A stretch of 64,000 nucleotides of DNA, from positions 62,001 through 126,000 of the forward strand of contig NZ_VTOX01000011.1 of the NCBI RefSeq assembly GCF_012184415.1. Direction: 5' to 3'. This stretch comes from Ramlibacter lithotrophicus. GTDB lineage: Bacteria > Pseudomonadota > Gammaproteobacteria > Burkholderiales > Burkholderiaceae_C. A model generated the notes under the pieces. That model was not told the DNA's origin. It made no database searches and saw only the letters and a program-made list of their open reading frames with translations. Of the stretch, positions 1-8,413 are shown piece by piece (the stretch's first letter is position 1; every line of letters begins with the position of its first letter). Both the position numbers and the translations under genes were made by a program.

Positions 1-91
1 GTGCACCGGCTGCGAGATCTGCGCCAAGGCCTGTGCTCGCGGCGCCATCGCCAAGCCCGCCCGCCGCGTCATCGCCCTGGAGCCCGCATGA
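1..91 (+). CDS. iorA: indolepyruvate:ferredoxin oxidoreductase alpha subunit, C-terminal end (partial)
   Basis: Only the last 29 codons are in the window, read from base 2 to the TGA at 89-91. They encode a Cys-x2-Cys-x2-Cys-x3-Cys cluster (C-T-G-C-E-I-C-A-K-A-C), the [4Fe-4S] ligand pattern found at the C-terminus of IorA. The stop overlaps the start of iorB as ATGA (88-91), so the two subunits are translationally coupled. IorAB oxidatively decarboxylates aryl pyruvates such as indolepyruvate to aryl-acyl-CoA with ferredoxin as acceptor. The identity rests on the Cys motif plus the iorB neighbour; the catalytic part lies outside the window. Confidence 0.75.
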   Translation, partial: CTGCEICAKACARGAIAKPARRVIALEPA

Positions 92-675
92 ACTCGAACA
101 TCCTGGTGGTCGGCGTCGGCGGCCAAGGCGTCATGACCGCCGCCGAGGTGCTGGCCCGCGTGGCGCTGCGGGCCGGCTGGGACGCCTGCAAGACCGAGAT
201 CGCCGGCATGTCGCAGCGCGGCGGCGTCGTCAGCTCGCAGGTGCGCATCGGCGAACAGGTGCATGCGAGCGAGATCACGCCCGGCACGGCCGACGTCCTG
301 CTGGCGCTCGAGTCGGCCGAGGCCTTGCGCTGGTGCCACTGGCTGGCGCCACGGGGACGCGCGGTGGTCAACACCTTGCGCGCCGTGCCACCGGTGGTCA
401 GCAGCGGCCGTGCCACCTATCCCGACGATCCGGTGGGCTCGGTGCGCGCGCTCGGTTACGAGGCATCGGCGATCGACGCCACCGGCATTGCCGTCGGCCT
501 GGGCGACGTGCGCCTGGCCAACACGGTGATGCTCGGCGCGGCGGCATCCTGCCTGCCGTTCGAGGCGCAGGCACTGCTCGACGAGGTGCTGCGGCGCTTC
601 GCCGGCAAGCAGGCGCTGGCGCGGCTGAATGCGCAGGCTTTCGAGGCCGGGCGGGCGCAGGCTACGCTGCACTGA
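88..675 (+). CDS. iorB: indolepyruvate:ferredoxin oxidoreductase beta subunit
   Basis: A protein of 195 residues, the usual size for IorB. The N-terminus carries a glycine-rich segment (VVGVGGQGV) followed by the stretch around AGMSQRGG that is typical of the gamma-type domain of 2-oxoacid:ferredoxin oxidoreductases. The ATG at 88 is chosen because it overlaps the iorA stop; the open frame extends further upstream only because it shadows iorA. The enzyme is cytoplasmic and acts in catabolism of aromatic amino acids or aryl pyruvates. No further gene follows on this strand; the next genes point towards it. Confidence 0.85.
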   Translation: MNSNILVVGVGGQGVMTAAEVLARVALRAGWDACKTEIAGMSQRGGVVSSQVRIGEQVHASEITPGTADVLLALESAEALRWCHWLAPRGRAVVNTLRAVPPVVSSGRATYPDDPVGSVRALGYEASAIDATGIAVGLGDVRLANTVMLGAAASCLPFEAQALLDEVLRRFAGKQALARLNAQAFEAGRAQATLH

Positions 676-691
676 GCTCGCGCGACGCCGG

Positions 692-1528
692 TCAGGCGCG
701 CTGCACCAGCGGCTCGGCTCGGGCCGTGCCGCCCAACCCGTCGATCGCCGCGCCGAACACGTAGGCATCCATCGCCAGCACGCCGTGGACGATGCCGCCG
801 TCGATCACCGTGGCCGGGCGGCGCGATGCGGCAGCGCCGGCAGCCACCAGCAATGGCCAGAAGTGCTCCGCCGTCGGATGCGCCCGGCTGGCATGGGGCG
901 CGCGCTCCAGGGCGAACTGCAGCCGCTCGCAGTCGCCACTGGCCACCGCCTCGCGCATCCAGTGCGCGAATTCGGCGGCGTAGCGCTCGCCGGCGCCCTG
1001 CGCCATGCGGAACTCGTACAGGTTGTGGGTCAGGCTGCCCGAGCCCACGATCAGCACGCCTTCACTGGCCAGCGGCGCCAGCGCGGCGCCGAAGGCCCAG
1101 GCGGCTTCGGGGTCGAGGCGCGACGGCAGCGAAACCTGGAACACCGGCACGTAGGCCTGCGGCAGCAGGTGCAGCAGCGGCACCCAGGCGCCATGGTCCA
1201 GGCCCCGGCGTTCCTCGGCATGCGCCGGCCAGCCGGCCGCACGCAGCACCTCGATCGCCCGCTGCGCCAGGTCGGGATGGCCTGGCGCCGGATAGCGCAG
1301 GTCGTCGAGCGCCGGGTCGAACCCGCCGAAGTCGTGGATGGTGTCCGGCCGAGCGGCCGTGCCGACCCGCGCGGTCGGCGTCATCCAGTGGGGCGACACC
1401 ACCAGCACCGCGGCCGGCCGCTCGAGCGCGCGCCCCAGCTGGCGCAGGCGCTGACCGGCCAGGCCCGGCTCCAGCGCGAAGGTGGGGGCGCCGTGCGAGA
1501 CGAACAAGGTGGGTTGGCGATGCATCAT
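692..1528 (-). CDS. class III extradiol ring-cleavage dioxygenase, DODA/YgiD type
   Basis: 278 residues matching the LigB/4,5-DOPA-dioxygenase (YgiD) family. The metal-binding histidines are visible in the N-terminal SHGAP motif, in SPHWM, and in DHGAWVPLL further on. Enzymes of this type open catecholic rings with Fe(II) or Zn(II) and O2; the substrate cannot be read from sequence. Translation can start at either of two adjacent ATGs (1528 or 1525) behind a GGGAAA ribosome-binding site. It is the last gene of a minus-strand unit DUF4148 - DoxX - dioxygenase, 31 bp after doxX. This pairing with DoxX is common in proteobacteria and may relate to aromatic or redox stress. Confidence 0.85.
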   Translation of the reverse strand: MMHRQPTLFVSHGAPTFALEPGLAGQRLRQLGRALERPAAVLVVSPHWMTPTARVGTAARPDTIHDFGGFDPALDDLRYPAPGHPDLAQRAIEVLRAAGWPAHAEERRGLDHGAWVPLLHLLPQAYVPVFQVSLPSRLDPEAAWAFGAALAPLASEGVLIVGSGSLTHNLYEFRMAQGAGERYAAEFAHWMREAVASGDCERLQFALERAPHASRAHPTAEHFWPLLVAAGAAASRRPATVIDGGIVHGVLAMDAYVFGAAIDGLGGTARAEPLVQRA

Positions 1529-1559
1529 GGTTTCCCGGAAATGAGCGCGGTTGTGCTTG

Positions 1560-2009
1560 TCAGTCGCGGGCCGCTGCAACCAGCGCGGCATCGGCCGAGG
1601 CCCGCCCGGCGCCGCTGACCAGCAGCGACAGCGAGGCGGCAAACATGACGAGGGCGAATTCGTAGCCGTTGTTGGCCATGAACAACCCCTTGTCGATGTG
1701 GACGCTGAAGATCGCGACCAGCATGGCGAAGGCGAGCGCCGCAGCCGCGGGCCGCACGAGCAGGCCGAGCACCAGCGCAAGGCCGCCGAAGAACTCGGCG
1801 CCGCCGGCCAGCAAGGCCATGAGGTAGCCCGGAGCGAGGCCGATGGACCCCAGCCACTGCCCGGTGCCTTCGAGGCCGTAGCCGCCGAACCAGCCGAACA
1901 GCTTCTGCGCGCCGTGCGCGATGAAGATGAAGCCGACGGGAAGGCGCAGGGCCAGCGGCGCGAGGCCGGCGTCGGTCGAGGCGATGCTCTCAATCAGTCG
2001 ATTGCTCAT
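1560..2009 (-). CDS. DoxX family inner-membrane protein
   Basis: 149 residues with four predicted membrane helices and the conserved DoxX opening (LRLPVGFIFIAHGAQKLFGWFGG). The family includes the small subunit of thiosulfate:quinone oxidoreductase and many uncharacterised membrane partners of redox enzymes. The ATG at 2009 is the natural start; upstream in-frame sequence is not protein-like. It lies between the DUF4148 gene (64 bp upstream) and the extradiol dioxygenase (31 bp downstream), all on the minus strand, so an operon is likely. The precise function is unknown. Confidence 0.85.
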   Translation of the reverse strand: MSNRLIESIASTDAGLAPLALRLPVGFIFIAHGAQKLFGWFGGYGLEGTGQWLGSIGLAPGYLMALLAGGAEFFGGLALVLGLLVRPAAAALAFAMLVAIFSVHIDKGLFMANNGYEFALVMFAASLSLLVSGAGRASADAALVAAARD

Positions 2010-2073
2010 GGAGTGCTCCGTGAAAGTTGGGAGGACAGGCCCCCCGGGGCCCGTCCGGTCGGTGGTGAAGCGG

Positions 2074-2421
2074 TTACTGCGCCTGCGTCGGCTGGCCGGC
2101 GAGGCGGACGGCCTGGGCGCGAGCGTCGCGGTTGCGCACCAGGAAGGCCGAGCCGCTGTCCTCGGCGGTGAGCGCGGCGACTTCGCGGCGCGACGCCAGG
2201 TACTCGGCCACCACGTCGGCGCGGCTGCGCTGGGCGCTGAAGTGGGCCAGCGGGTTGTACTGGGTGGACCACACGTTGGGGCCGCGCTGCTGCAGCTGGG
2301 CCTGCACTTCGGCGCGCGTCCTGGTGGAGACGAACGGCGTCGTGTCGATGGTGATGTCGTCGGCAAACGCGGTGGTGGCGGCGGCGGCGAGAACGAGGGC
2401 GAAAACGGAATTGCGGTTCAT
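2074..2421 (-). CDS. DUF4148 domain periplasmic protein
   Basis: 115 residues with a signal peptide (MNRNSVFALVLAAAATTAFA) and a short domain containing the LTRAEV-like motif (here TRTRAEVQAQL) and repeated AEYLASRREVAAL helix. DUF4148 proteins are small secreted proteins abundant in Burkholderiales with no known function. An AAGGATCC ribosome-binding site stands 7 nt before the ATG. It is first in the minus-strand unit leading to DoxX and the dioxygenase and is divergent from the acetylpolyamine amidohydrolase gene; the 167-bp interval between them is AT-richer than its surroundings and probably holds both promoters. Confidence 0.8.
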   Translation of the reverse strand: MNRNSVFALVLAAAATTAFADDITIDTTPFVSTRTRAEVQAQLQQRGPNVWSTQYNPLAHFSAQRSRADVVAEYLASRREVAALTAEDSGSAFLVRNRDARAQAVRLAGQPTQAQ

Positions 2422-2588
2422 GATGGATCCTTGAGGTCGTTGCGGTGGAGGGGCCGGGCGGCTGGTGACCCGGCCCGTGTGCCTCGGAAGGGATTCGTCC
2501 GCGGCATGGGATGAACTTTAAATATTCAACGACAAGAGATAAACTTGCGTCAGCGGCATTCACTGTTTCGAATTTTGGGCTAATCTCC

Positions 2589-3635
2589 ATGATCACCTTC
2601 CACAACGACCTGCACGCGCTGCACCACGGCAAGCTGGAGATGTTCCGCGGCGCGATGGTGCCCTGCTTCGAGGTGCCGGCCCGCGTCGACCACGTGCTGG
2701 CCGAACTGCGGGCGCGCGCGCTGGGACCGGTGCAGGCCCCGCCGGCCTGCGGCGACGACCCGATCGCGCGCGTCCATGCCCGCCGCTATCTCGACTTCCT
2801 GGCCGGCGCCTGGGACGAGTGGGTGGCGCTGGATCCGGCCAACGCGAGCCGCGACGCCATCCCGTCCTGCTGGCCGATCCGCACCTTCCGCAGCGACGTC
2901 CTGCCGGCCAGCTTTCCGGCGCGGCTGGGCCTGTTCTCGTTCGACGCGGGCAGCCCGCTGACGGCGGGCACCTGGACGGCGGCGCGCAAGGGAGCCGATT
3001 GCGCGGTCGCCGCCGCGCAGCGGCTGCTGGCGGGCGATCGCGCCGCCTTCGCGCTGACCCGGCCGCCCGGCCACCATGCCGGCGCCGACTTCTTCGGCGG
3101 CTACTGCTTTCTCAACAACGCGGCGATCGCGGCGCAGGCGCTGCGCGACGGCGGGCTGGACCGGGTGGCGGTGCTCGACATCGACTACCACCACGGCAAT
3201 GGCACGCAGTCGATCTTCTACGGCCGCGGCGACGTCTTCTTCGCCAGCGTCCATGGCGATCCGCGCACCGAATACCCGTTCTACCTGGGTCACGCCGACG
3301 AGCGAGGCCTGGGCGACGGGGCCGGCTGCAACCTCAACCTGCCGCTGGCCCGCGGTACCGGTTTCGACAGCTGGCGCAGCGCGCTGGCGCAGGCGTTGCA
3401 GGCGATCCGCGCGTTCGGCGCGCAGGCGCTGGTGTTGTCGCTGGGCGTCGACACGTTCGAAGGCGATCCGATCTCCGGGTTCCGGCTGGCGAGCCCCGAC
3501 TACCTGAGGGTCGGCGAGGACCTCGCGGCGGCGGGCCTGCCGACGGCCTTCGTGTTCGAAGGCGGCTACGCCGTCGCCGAAGTGGGAATCAACGCCGTCA
3601 ACGTGCTCGACGGCTTCTGCCAGCGCGCGGCCTGA
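2589..3635 (+). CDS. aphA: acetylpolyamine amidohydrolase (class II histone-deacetylase-like)
   Basis: 348 residues resembling Mycoplana acetylpolyamine amidohydrolase along the whole length. The zinc-enzyme motifs are all present in order: RPPGHHAG (charge-relay histidines), GGYCFLNNAA, DIDYHHGNGT (metal Asp/His), SVHGDP, LSLGVDTFEGDP (second metal Asp) and a C-terminal FEGGY (Tyr). It removes acetyl groups from acetylated putrescine, spermidine or related amides in the cytoplasm. The start at 2589 (MITFHND) fits the family; a longer open frame to 2511 is AT-rich leader. It is followed 16 bp later by a LysR regulator. Confidence 0.88.
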   Translation: MITFHNDLHALHHGKLEMFRGAMVPCFEVPARVDHVLAELRARALGPVQAPPACGDDPIARVHARRYLDFLAGAWDEWVALDPANASRDAIPSCWPIRTFRSDVLPASFPARLGLFSFDAGSPLTAGTWTAARKGADCAVAAAQRLLAGDRAAFALTRPPGHHAGADFFGGYCFLNNAAIAAQALRDGGLDRVAVLDIDYHHGNGTQSIFYGRGDVFFASVHGDPRTEYPFYLGHADERGLGDGAGCNLNLPLARGTGFDSWRSALAQALQAIRAFGAQALVLSLGVDTFEGDPISGFRLASPDYLRVGEDLAAAGLPTAFVFEGGYAVAEVGINAVNVLDGFCQRAA

Positions 3636-3651
3636 CCGCGAAGGAGGTGCC

Positions 3652-4551
3652 GTGGACCGATTCCAGGAAATGAGCGTCTTCGCGGCCGTCGTGGATGCCG
3701 GCAGTTTCGTCGGTGCCTCCGATGCGCTGGAGATGTCCAAGCCGGCGGTGTCGCGCCACGTCGCCGAGCTCGAGGCGCGGCTGGGCGTGCGGCTGCTCCA
3801 CCGCACGACGCGGCGGCTGTCGCTGACCGAGGAAGGCGAGGTGTTCTACGCCCGCTGCAAGGAGCTGCTCGGCGAGCTGGAAGAGGCCGAGGCCGAGATC
3901 ACGTCGCGCACCGGCAAGGCCTCGGGCCAGTTGAAGGTGAGTGCCCCCGTGTCGTTCGGGCTGCTGCACCTGGCGCCGCTGTGGGCCGGCTTCATGGCGC
4001 GGCATCCCGACGTGGTGCTGGACGTGACGCTCTCCGATCGCATGGTGGACCTGGTGGAAGAGGGTTTCGACCTGGCCGTGCGCGTGGCGCGCCTGCCGAG
4101 CTCATCGCTGGTCGGCCGCAAGCTGTCCTCGACCCGCTCGGTGCTGTGCGCCTCGCCGAAATACCTCAAGGCGCACGGCACGCCCACGCACCCGGCGGAG
4201 CTCGCACGGCACACGGTCATCGCCTACAGCCTGCTGTCCACCGGCGACACGTGGTCGTTCGAGGGCCCCGAAGGGACCGTCGCGGTGAAGGTGGAGCCGC
4301 GCATGCGCACCAACAGCGGCGACACCTGCCGCGCCGCGGCGCTCGGCCACCAGGGCATCATCATCCAGCCCACCTTTCTGGTCGGCGACGACCTGCGCTC
4401 CGGCGCCCTGGTGGAATTGATGCCGCAGTATCGCGGCGTCGAACTGGGCGTCTACGCGCTGTACCCTACGCGCAAGCACGTCCTGCCGAAGGTGCGGTTG
4501 CTGGTGGACTACCTGGTCGCGGCGCTCAAGAAGAAATCGTGGCCGGACTGA
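3652..4551 (+). CDS. LysR-type transcriptional regulator
   Basis: 299 residues. The N-terminal winged HTH (about residues 1-60, with the ALEMSKPAVSRHVAELE recognition helix region) and the C-terminal periplasmic-binding-protein-like effector domain (about 90-290) are typical of the AaeR/DhcR branch of LysR proteins. The GTG at 3652 is preceded by a strong AAGGAGG at 3641-3647. It lies 16 bp after aphA and 18 bp before pldA on the same strand, so it might control either neighbour; its ligand is unknown. No T-N11-A palindrome is obvious in the short spacer upstream. Confidence 0.88.
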   Translation: MDRFQEMSVFAAVVDAGSFVGASDALEMSKPAVSRHVAELEARLGVRLLHRTTRRLSLTEEGEVFYARCKELLGELEEAEAEITSRTGKASGQLKVSAPVSFGLLHLAPLWAGFMARHPDVVLDVTLSDRMVDLVEEGFDLAVRVARLPSSSLVGRKLSSTRSVLCASPKYLKAHGTPTHPAELARHTVIAYSLLSTGDTWSFEGPEGTVAVKVEPRMRTNSGDTCRAAALGHQGIIIQPTFLVGDDLRSGALVELMPQYRGVELGVYALYPTRKHVLPKVRLLVDYLVAALKKKSWPD

Positions 4552-4569
4552 ATGACAGGAGAAGCGCGA

Positions 4570-5637
4570 ATGCGAAGAACGACCGCCGCGCGGCGGCAGG
4601 CATGGTGGCTCGGCGTGGCTGCCCTGGCCTGGTCGACCACGGGCGCGGCGCAAGGCGTCGCCGAGTGCGTCATGGAGGCCGACAACCAGTTGCGGCTGGC
4701 CTGCTACGACCGGCTCTTTCGCGAGCGCAAGCCGGCCGGGCCGGCGGCCAGGCCGGTGGCCGCCGCGCCGACCGAGCCGGCGCAGCCGGCCGACCGGCCA
4801 GAAACCCTGCTGGTGTCCACGGCCTTCACCAAGGCCTGGGAGCTGACGCCAGAGGCCAAGCGCGGCACCTTCGTCGTGCGCACCTACCTGCCCAATTTCA
4901 TCCTGCCCCTGCACGCCACCAGCAGCATCAACCGCACGCCGACCAGCCCGACGCGCGGCGTCACCACCGGGCGCCCGGACTACAAGCCGCTGGAAGCCAA
5001 GATGCAGGTGTCGCTGCGCGCCAAGGTCGCCGAGGGACTCGTGCTGCCCGATGCCGACCTGTGGTTCGCCTTCACCCAGCGCTCGCTGTGGCAGGTGTGG
5101 AACCGGCAGGAATCGTCGCCGTTTCGCAGCACCGACTACCAGCCCGAGGCGATCTACGTGATTCCGGTGCCGCCGCGCCTGGGCGCCTTGCCGGGCGGCT
5201 GGCAGTGGCGCATGGCACAGCTGGGCATCGCACACCAGTCCAACGGCCAGGGCGGCTCGCTCTCGCGCAGCTGGAACCGCGTATATGCGTCGGCGGCCTT
5301 CGACCATGGCGAATTCGGGCTGGTGCTGCGCGGCTTCCGGCGCCTCGGCGAGAAGACCAACGACGACAACCCGGACATGTCGCGCCACATCGGCAACACG
5401 GAGGTGATGGCTTCCTGGTTGCCGGGGCTGGCCACGGCGTCGCTCACCTGGCGCACTCACCCGCGCGCGCTGGATCGCGGTTCGCTGCAGTTCGACTGGA
5501 CCTATCCGGTGAGCGTGAAGCAGCCCGCCGGGCTGCGCTGGTACGCGCAGGTGTTCACCGGCTACGGCGAAACGCTGCTGGACTACAACCACCGCCAGAC
5601 CAGCCTGGGGCTGGGGCTGACGCTGTTCCAGTTCTAG
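4570..5637 (+). CDS. pldA: outer-membrane phospholipase A (OMPLA)
   Basis: 355 residues with a signal peptide (cleavage near ...TTGAAQ). The OMPLA active site is visible: the His and Ser of AHQSNGQGG and the Asn of SRSWNRVY, and a C-terminal GYGETLLDYNH strand ending in a terminal aromatic residue as in beta-barrels. OMPLA is a Ca-dependent outer-membrane enzyme that hydrolyses phospholipids misplaced in the outer leaflet. An in-frame ATG at 4552 exists, but AGGAGAA at 4557-4563 places the start at 4570. A hairpin repeat follows the stop. Confidence 0.9.
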   Translation: MRRTTAARRQAWWLGVAALAWSTTGAAQGVAECVMEADNQLRLACYDRLFRERKPAGPAARPVAAAPTEPAQPADRPETLLVSTAFTKAWELTPEAKRGTFVVRTYLPNFILPLHATSSINRTPTSPTRGVTTGRPDYKPLEAKMQVSLRAKVAEGLVLPDADLWFAFTQRSLWQVWNRQESSPFRSTDYQPEAIYVIPVPPRLGALPGGWQWRMAQLGIAHQSNGQGGSLSRSWNRVYASAAFDHGEFGLVLRGFRRLGEKTNDDNPDMSRHIGNTEVMASWLPGLATASLTWRTHPRALDRGSLQFDWTYPVSVKQPAGLRWYAQVFTGYGETLLDYNHRQTSLGLGLTLFQF

Positions 5638-5657
5638 CCGCGCCGGCGGTCTGGACT

Positions 5658-5681
5658 CCCTCTCCCGCTTGCGGGAGAGGG
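5658..5681. terminator. 11-bp inverted repeat between convergent genes
   Basis: CCCTCTCCCGC (5658-5668) and GCGGGAGAGGG (5671-5681) form a perfect 11-bp stem with a minimal loop, followed by GCGGGGGTGAGGG. It sits between pldA (plus) and the binding-protein gene (minus) and can act as a bidirectional terminator. The sequence resembles dispersed GC-rich extragenic palindromes of proteobacterial genomes. Confidence 0.6.
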
Positions 5682-5709
5682 CGGGGGTGAGGGTGCCTCC
5701 TGGGCCGGG

Positions 5710-6441
5710 TCAGTGGAGCGCCGTCGCGCCTTCTATGCCGTGGCGCTGCAGCGCCTCGCGCACGAACCCGCTGCGGCGCTGCTCCACGATGAAGGATTCG
5801 AGCAGGGCCTGCGCCGCGTCGCTGCGCCCGCGCGGCATCGCCATCGCCTGCTCGATCACCATGAAGCGGCCCGGCAGCAGTCGCACGCCGCCCACGCGGC
5901 GTGAGTCCGCCTCGAGCTGCTGGCGCACGCCGGCCGCCACTTCGATCGCCGGGTCGGCCAGGAACGCCTCGACCACCGCTTCCGACGTGGCCACCTTCAC
6001 CAGCTTGGCGTGCTGCAGGTGCCGGCTGAGGAACAACTCGTAGGCGCTGCCCTCGCCCACCACCACGCGGGTTCCGGCGCGGTCGACTTCCTCGTTGCGC
6101 TGCAGCGCGGACGCCTCGCGCACCATGTAGCAGCCTTCGATCTGCACGTACGGCGACGTGAAATGGATCGTCTCCGCGCGCTTGGGATCGATCGCCATGA
6201 ATCCGATGTCGGCTTCGCCGGCGGCGACGGCAGCCCCGGATTTCGCGGCCGTTTCGTACTGCAGCAACTGCGCTTCCACCCCCAGCATCCGCGCAAGGCG
6301 GCGCGTGAGGTCGATGGTGACGCCGGCCGGCCGCTCGGGCGACGTGCGGCTGTGGGCGAGCACGGGATTGCCCATGTTGAGGGCTGCGCGCAGGCTGCCG
6401 GTGGGCGCGAATTCGCGCACGATGGAAGGATCGATCTGCAT
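5710..6441 (-). CDS. transporter-type substrate-binding domain protein without a signal peptide
   Basis: 243 residues of the SBP_bac_3 (amino-acid ABC transporter binding protein) fold: the start resembles the beta-strand/loop FAPTGSLRAALN and later segments include IDLTRRLARMLGV, EADIGFMAIDPKRAETIHFTSPY and VVVGEGSAYELFL. There is no hydrophobic signal peptide and no transporter permease or ATPase nearby, so it is probably a cytoplasmic orphan, perhaps a sensor or enzyme on the same fold. The ATG at 6441 directly gives the domain start. It converges on pldA and is divergent from the SDR gene at 6541. Confidence 0.7.
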   Translation of the reverse strand: MQIDPSIVREFAPTGSLRAALNMGNPVLAHSRTSPERPAGVTIDLTRRLARMLGVEAQLLQYETAAKSGAAVAAGEADIGFMAIDPKRAETIHFTSPYVQIEGCYMVREASALQRNEEVDRAGTRVVVGEGSAYELFLSRHLQHAKLVKVATSEAVVEAFLADPAIEVAAGVRQQLEADSRRVGGVRLLPGRFMVIEQAMAMPRGRSDAAQALLESFIVEQRRSGFVREALQRHGIEGATALH

Positions 6442-6540
6442 GGCCGCAGGATACCGCCTGCGGTCAGCGGGGCAAAGCGCGCGCTCTACACTTGCCGTTC
6501 GACGGCGCCGTCGCGCCGCGCATTTCACGAGGAGCAACGC

Positions 6541-7317
6541 ATGCTGGAACTGGGCCTCAAGGACAAGATCGCGATCATCACCGGCGGCAGCGACGGGCTC
6601 GGCCGCGCGAGCGCGCTGAAGCTGGCGGCCGAAGGAGCCAAGGTGGCGATCGCCGCGCGCCGGGCCGAACACCTGCAGCGCGCCGCCGACGAGATCCGCG
6701 CCGCCACCGGCGCCGACGTGCTGGCGGTGCCGGCCGACGTCACGGTGGCCGCCGATTGCGAGCGGCTGGCCCAGGCCGCGCTGCAACGCTGGGGCCGGGT
6801 CGACATCCTGCTCAACAACGCCGGCACCTCGGCGGCCGCGGGATTCGCCGACGTGGACGACGGCAAGTGGCAGGCGGACTGGGAGCTGAAGGTGATGGGC
6901 GCCGTGCGCATGTGCCGGCTGGTGCTGCCGCACATGCAACGGCAGCGCGACGGCCGCATCGTGAACATCACCACCGTCAGCGGCAAGACGCCCAAGGCGC
7001 GCAGCCTGCCCACCTCGGTGAGCCGCGCCGCCGGCATCAACCTGACCAAGGCCCTGGCCTGCGAATACGCGCCCGACAACGTGCGCGTCAACACCATCTG
7101 CATCGGACTGGTGCACAGCGCGCAGATCGACCGCATGGCCAAGGGCGGCGACCTGGAGGCGCACTACGCGCGGCTGGCGAAAGAGCGCGTGCCGTTGGGA
7201 CGCGTGGCGCAGGCGACCGAGTTCGCCGACCTGTTCGCGTTCCTGGTGTCGGACCGGGCGAGCTACATCACGGGGACGGCGATCAACTTCGACGGGGGCG
7301 GCGGGGCCACTGTCTGA
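6541..7317 (+). CDS. SDR family protein with a changed active site
   Basis: 258 residues with a Rossmann fold: TGGSDGLG at 14-21 and NNAG at 92-95 are intact, so NAD(P) binding is expected. At the position of the catalytic YxxxK the sequence is T158-S-V-S-R162, so both the Tyr and the Lys are missing, and the preceding serine region reads NITTVSG. The C-terminus (SDRASYITGTAINFDGGG) is typical SDR. GAGGAGC precedes the ATG. It may be a dehydrogenase with altered chemistry or a non-catalytic binding protein. It stands alone between oppositely oriented genes, before a terminator hairpin. Confidence 0.8.
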   Translation: MLELGLKDKIAIITGGSDGLGRASALKLAAEGAKVAIAARRAEHLQRAADEIRAATGADVLAVPADVTVAADCERLAQAALQRWGRVDILLNNAGTSAAAGFADVDDGKWQADWELKVMGAVRMCRLVLPHMQRQRDGRIVNITTVSGKTPKARSLPTSVSRAAGINLTKALACEYAPDNVRVNTICIGLVHSAQIDRMAKGGDLEAHYARLAKERVPLGRVAQATEFADLFAFLVSDRASYITGTAINFDGGGGATV

Positions 7318-7353
7318 ATTGCCGGATACAGGCAGACGTACGCAAGAATGAAA

Positions 7354-7374
7354 CGGGCAGCACAAGGCTGCCCG
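7354..7374. terminator. 8-bp stem hairpin between convergent genes
   Basis: CGGGCAGC (7354-7361), loop ACAAG, GCTGCCCG (7367-7374) between the SDR gene (plus, ends 7317) and the Bug-type gene (minus, ends 7396). No long T-run follows, so efficiency is uncertain. Confidence 0.5.
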
Positions 7375-7395
7375 TCCTGGTCAGGCGAGCCGGGC

Positions 7396-8379
7396 TTATT
7401 GAGCCGTAGCGCCCGAAGCCTTCACCACGGCCTTCCACTTCTCGTACTCGGCCTGGGTGAACTTGCCGAACTGCTCCGGCGTGCCGCCGACCGGGTCCGC
7501 GCCTTCGCGCACCAGCTGCTCCTCCAGCCCCGGCAGCACGTCGTTGACGGCCTTGTTGATGGTCGCGATCACCTGCGGCGGCGTCCCCTTGGGCGCGAAG
7601 AAGCCGAACCACGAGCCCGCCTCGAAGCCGGGGAAGCCCTTTTCGGCCACCGCCGGAATGCCCGGCAGCGAGCGCGAAGGCTTCGCGCTGGACACGGCCA
7701 GGGCGCGCAGCTTGCCGGCCTTGATGTGCTGGATCACCGAGGGGATGGTGGCGAACATGAATTGCAGGCGGCCGGCCAGCAGGTCGTTCAGGGCCGTCGC
7801 ACCCTTGTACGGCACGTGCAGCGCTTCGGCGCCGACCCGCTGCGTCAACATGTAGCTGGAGAGGTGGGCCGAGGTGCCGACGCCGGTGGAGCCGTAATTG
7901 AGCTTGCCGGGATTGGCCTTGAGGTAGGCGACGAACTCGTCGAAGGTCTTCGCTGACACCGACGGATGCACCACCAGCACGTTGGGCACGTCGGCGATCT
8001 GGACGATGGGGACGAGGTCCTTCAACGGGTCGTACGACAGGGTCTTGTACAGCGTCTGGTTGATCGCGATCGGGCCGACCGAGTCGACGATCAGGGTGTA
8101 GCCGTCCGGCGCCGAACGCACGACGAACTCGGTGCCCAGGTTGCCGCCGGCGCCCGGCTTGTTGTCGATGACGAACGGCTGGCCGAGCTTCTCCTGCAGC
8201 TTCTGGCCGACGGCGCGCGCCAGGATGTCGGTGGTGCCGCCGGCCGTGAACGCCACGACGATCTTCACCGGCTTGGCCGGATACGGGTCGGCAGCCACCG
8301 CGTTCGGGGCGGCCACGGCGACGGCAGCCGCCAGCAAGGCGCCCAGGAACTGCTGGCGAGTGGGGGCGAAGGACTTCAT
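7396..8379 (-). CDS. Bug family (TctC) tripartite tricarboxylate transporter binding protein
   Basis: 327 residues with a signal peptide ending near PNAVAADPYP and the Bug signatures PVKIVVAFTAGGTTDILAR, NKPGAGGNLGTE, HVPYKGATALNDLLAGR. It is a periplasmic binding protein for carboxylates. No TctA/TctB permease is encoded nearby, as is usual for most Bug proteins of Burkholderiales. It is the last gene of the minus-strand series TPP enzyme alpha and beta - aldehyde dehydrogenase - MmgE/PrpD - Bug, 34 bp after the MmgE/PrpD gene, which suggests that it recognises the substrate of that pathway. Confidence 0.88.
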   Translation of the reverse strand: MKSFAPTRQQFLGALLAAAVAVAAPNAVAADPYPAKPVKIVVAFTAGGTTDILARAVGQKLQEKLGQPFVIDNKPGAGGNLGTEFVVRSAPDGYTLIVDSVGPIAINQTLYKTLSYDPLKDLVPIVQIADVPNVLVVHPSVSAKTFDEFVAYLKANPGKLNYGSTGVGTSAHLSSYMLTQRVGAEALHVPYKGATALNDLLAGRLQFMFATIPSVIQHIKAGKLRALAVSSAKPSRSLPGIPAVAEKGFPGFEAGSWFGFFAPKGTPPQVIATINKAVNDVLPGLEEQLVREGADPVGGTPEQFGKFTQAEYEKWKAVVKASGATAQ

Positions 8380-8413
8380 GCGGGGTTGCTCCTCGTTGTG
8401 GTGAATGCGGTCG

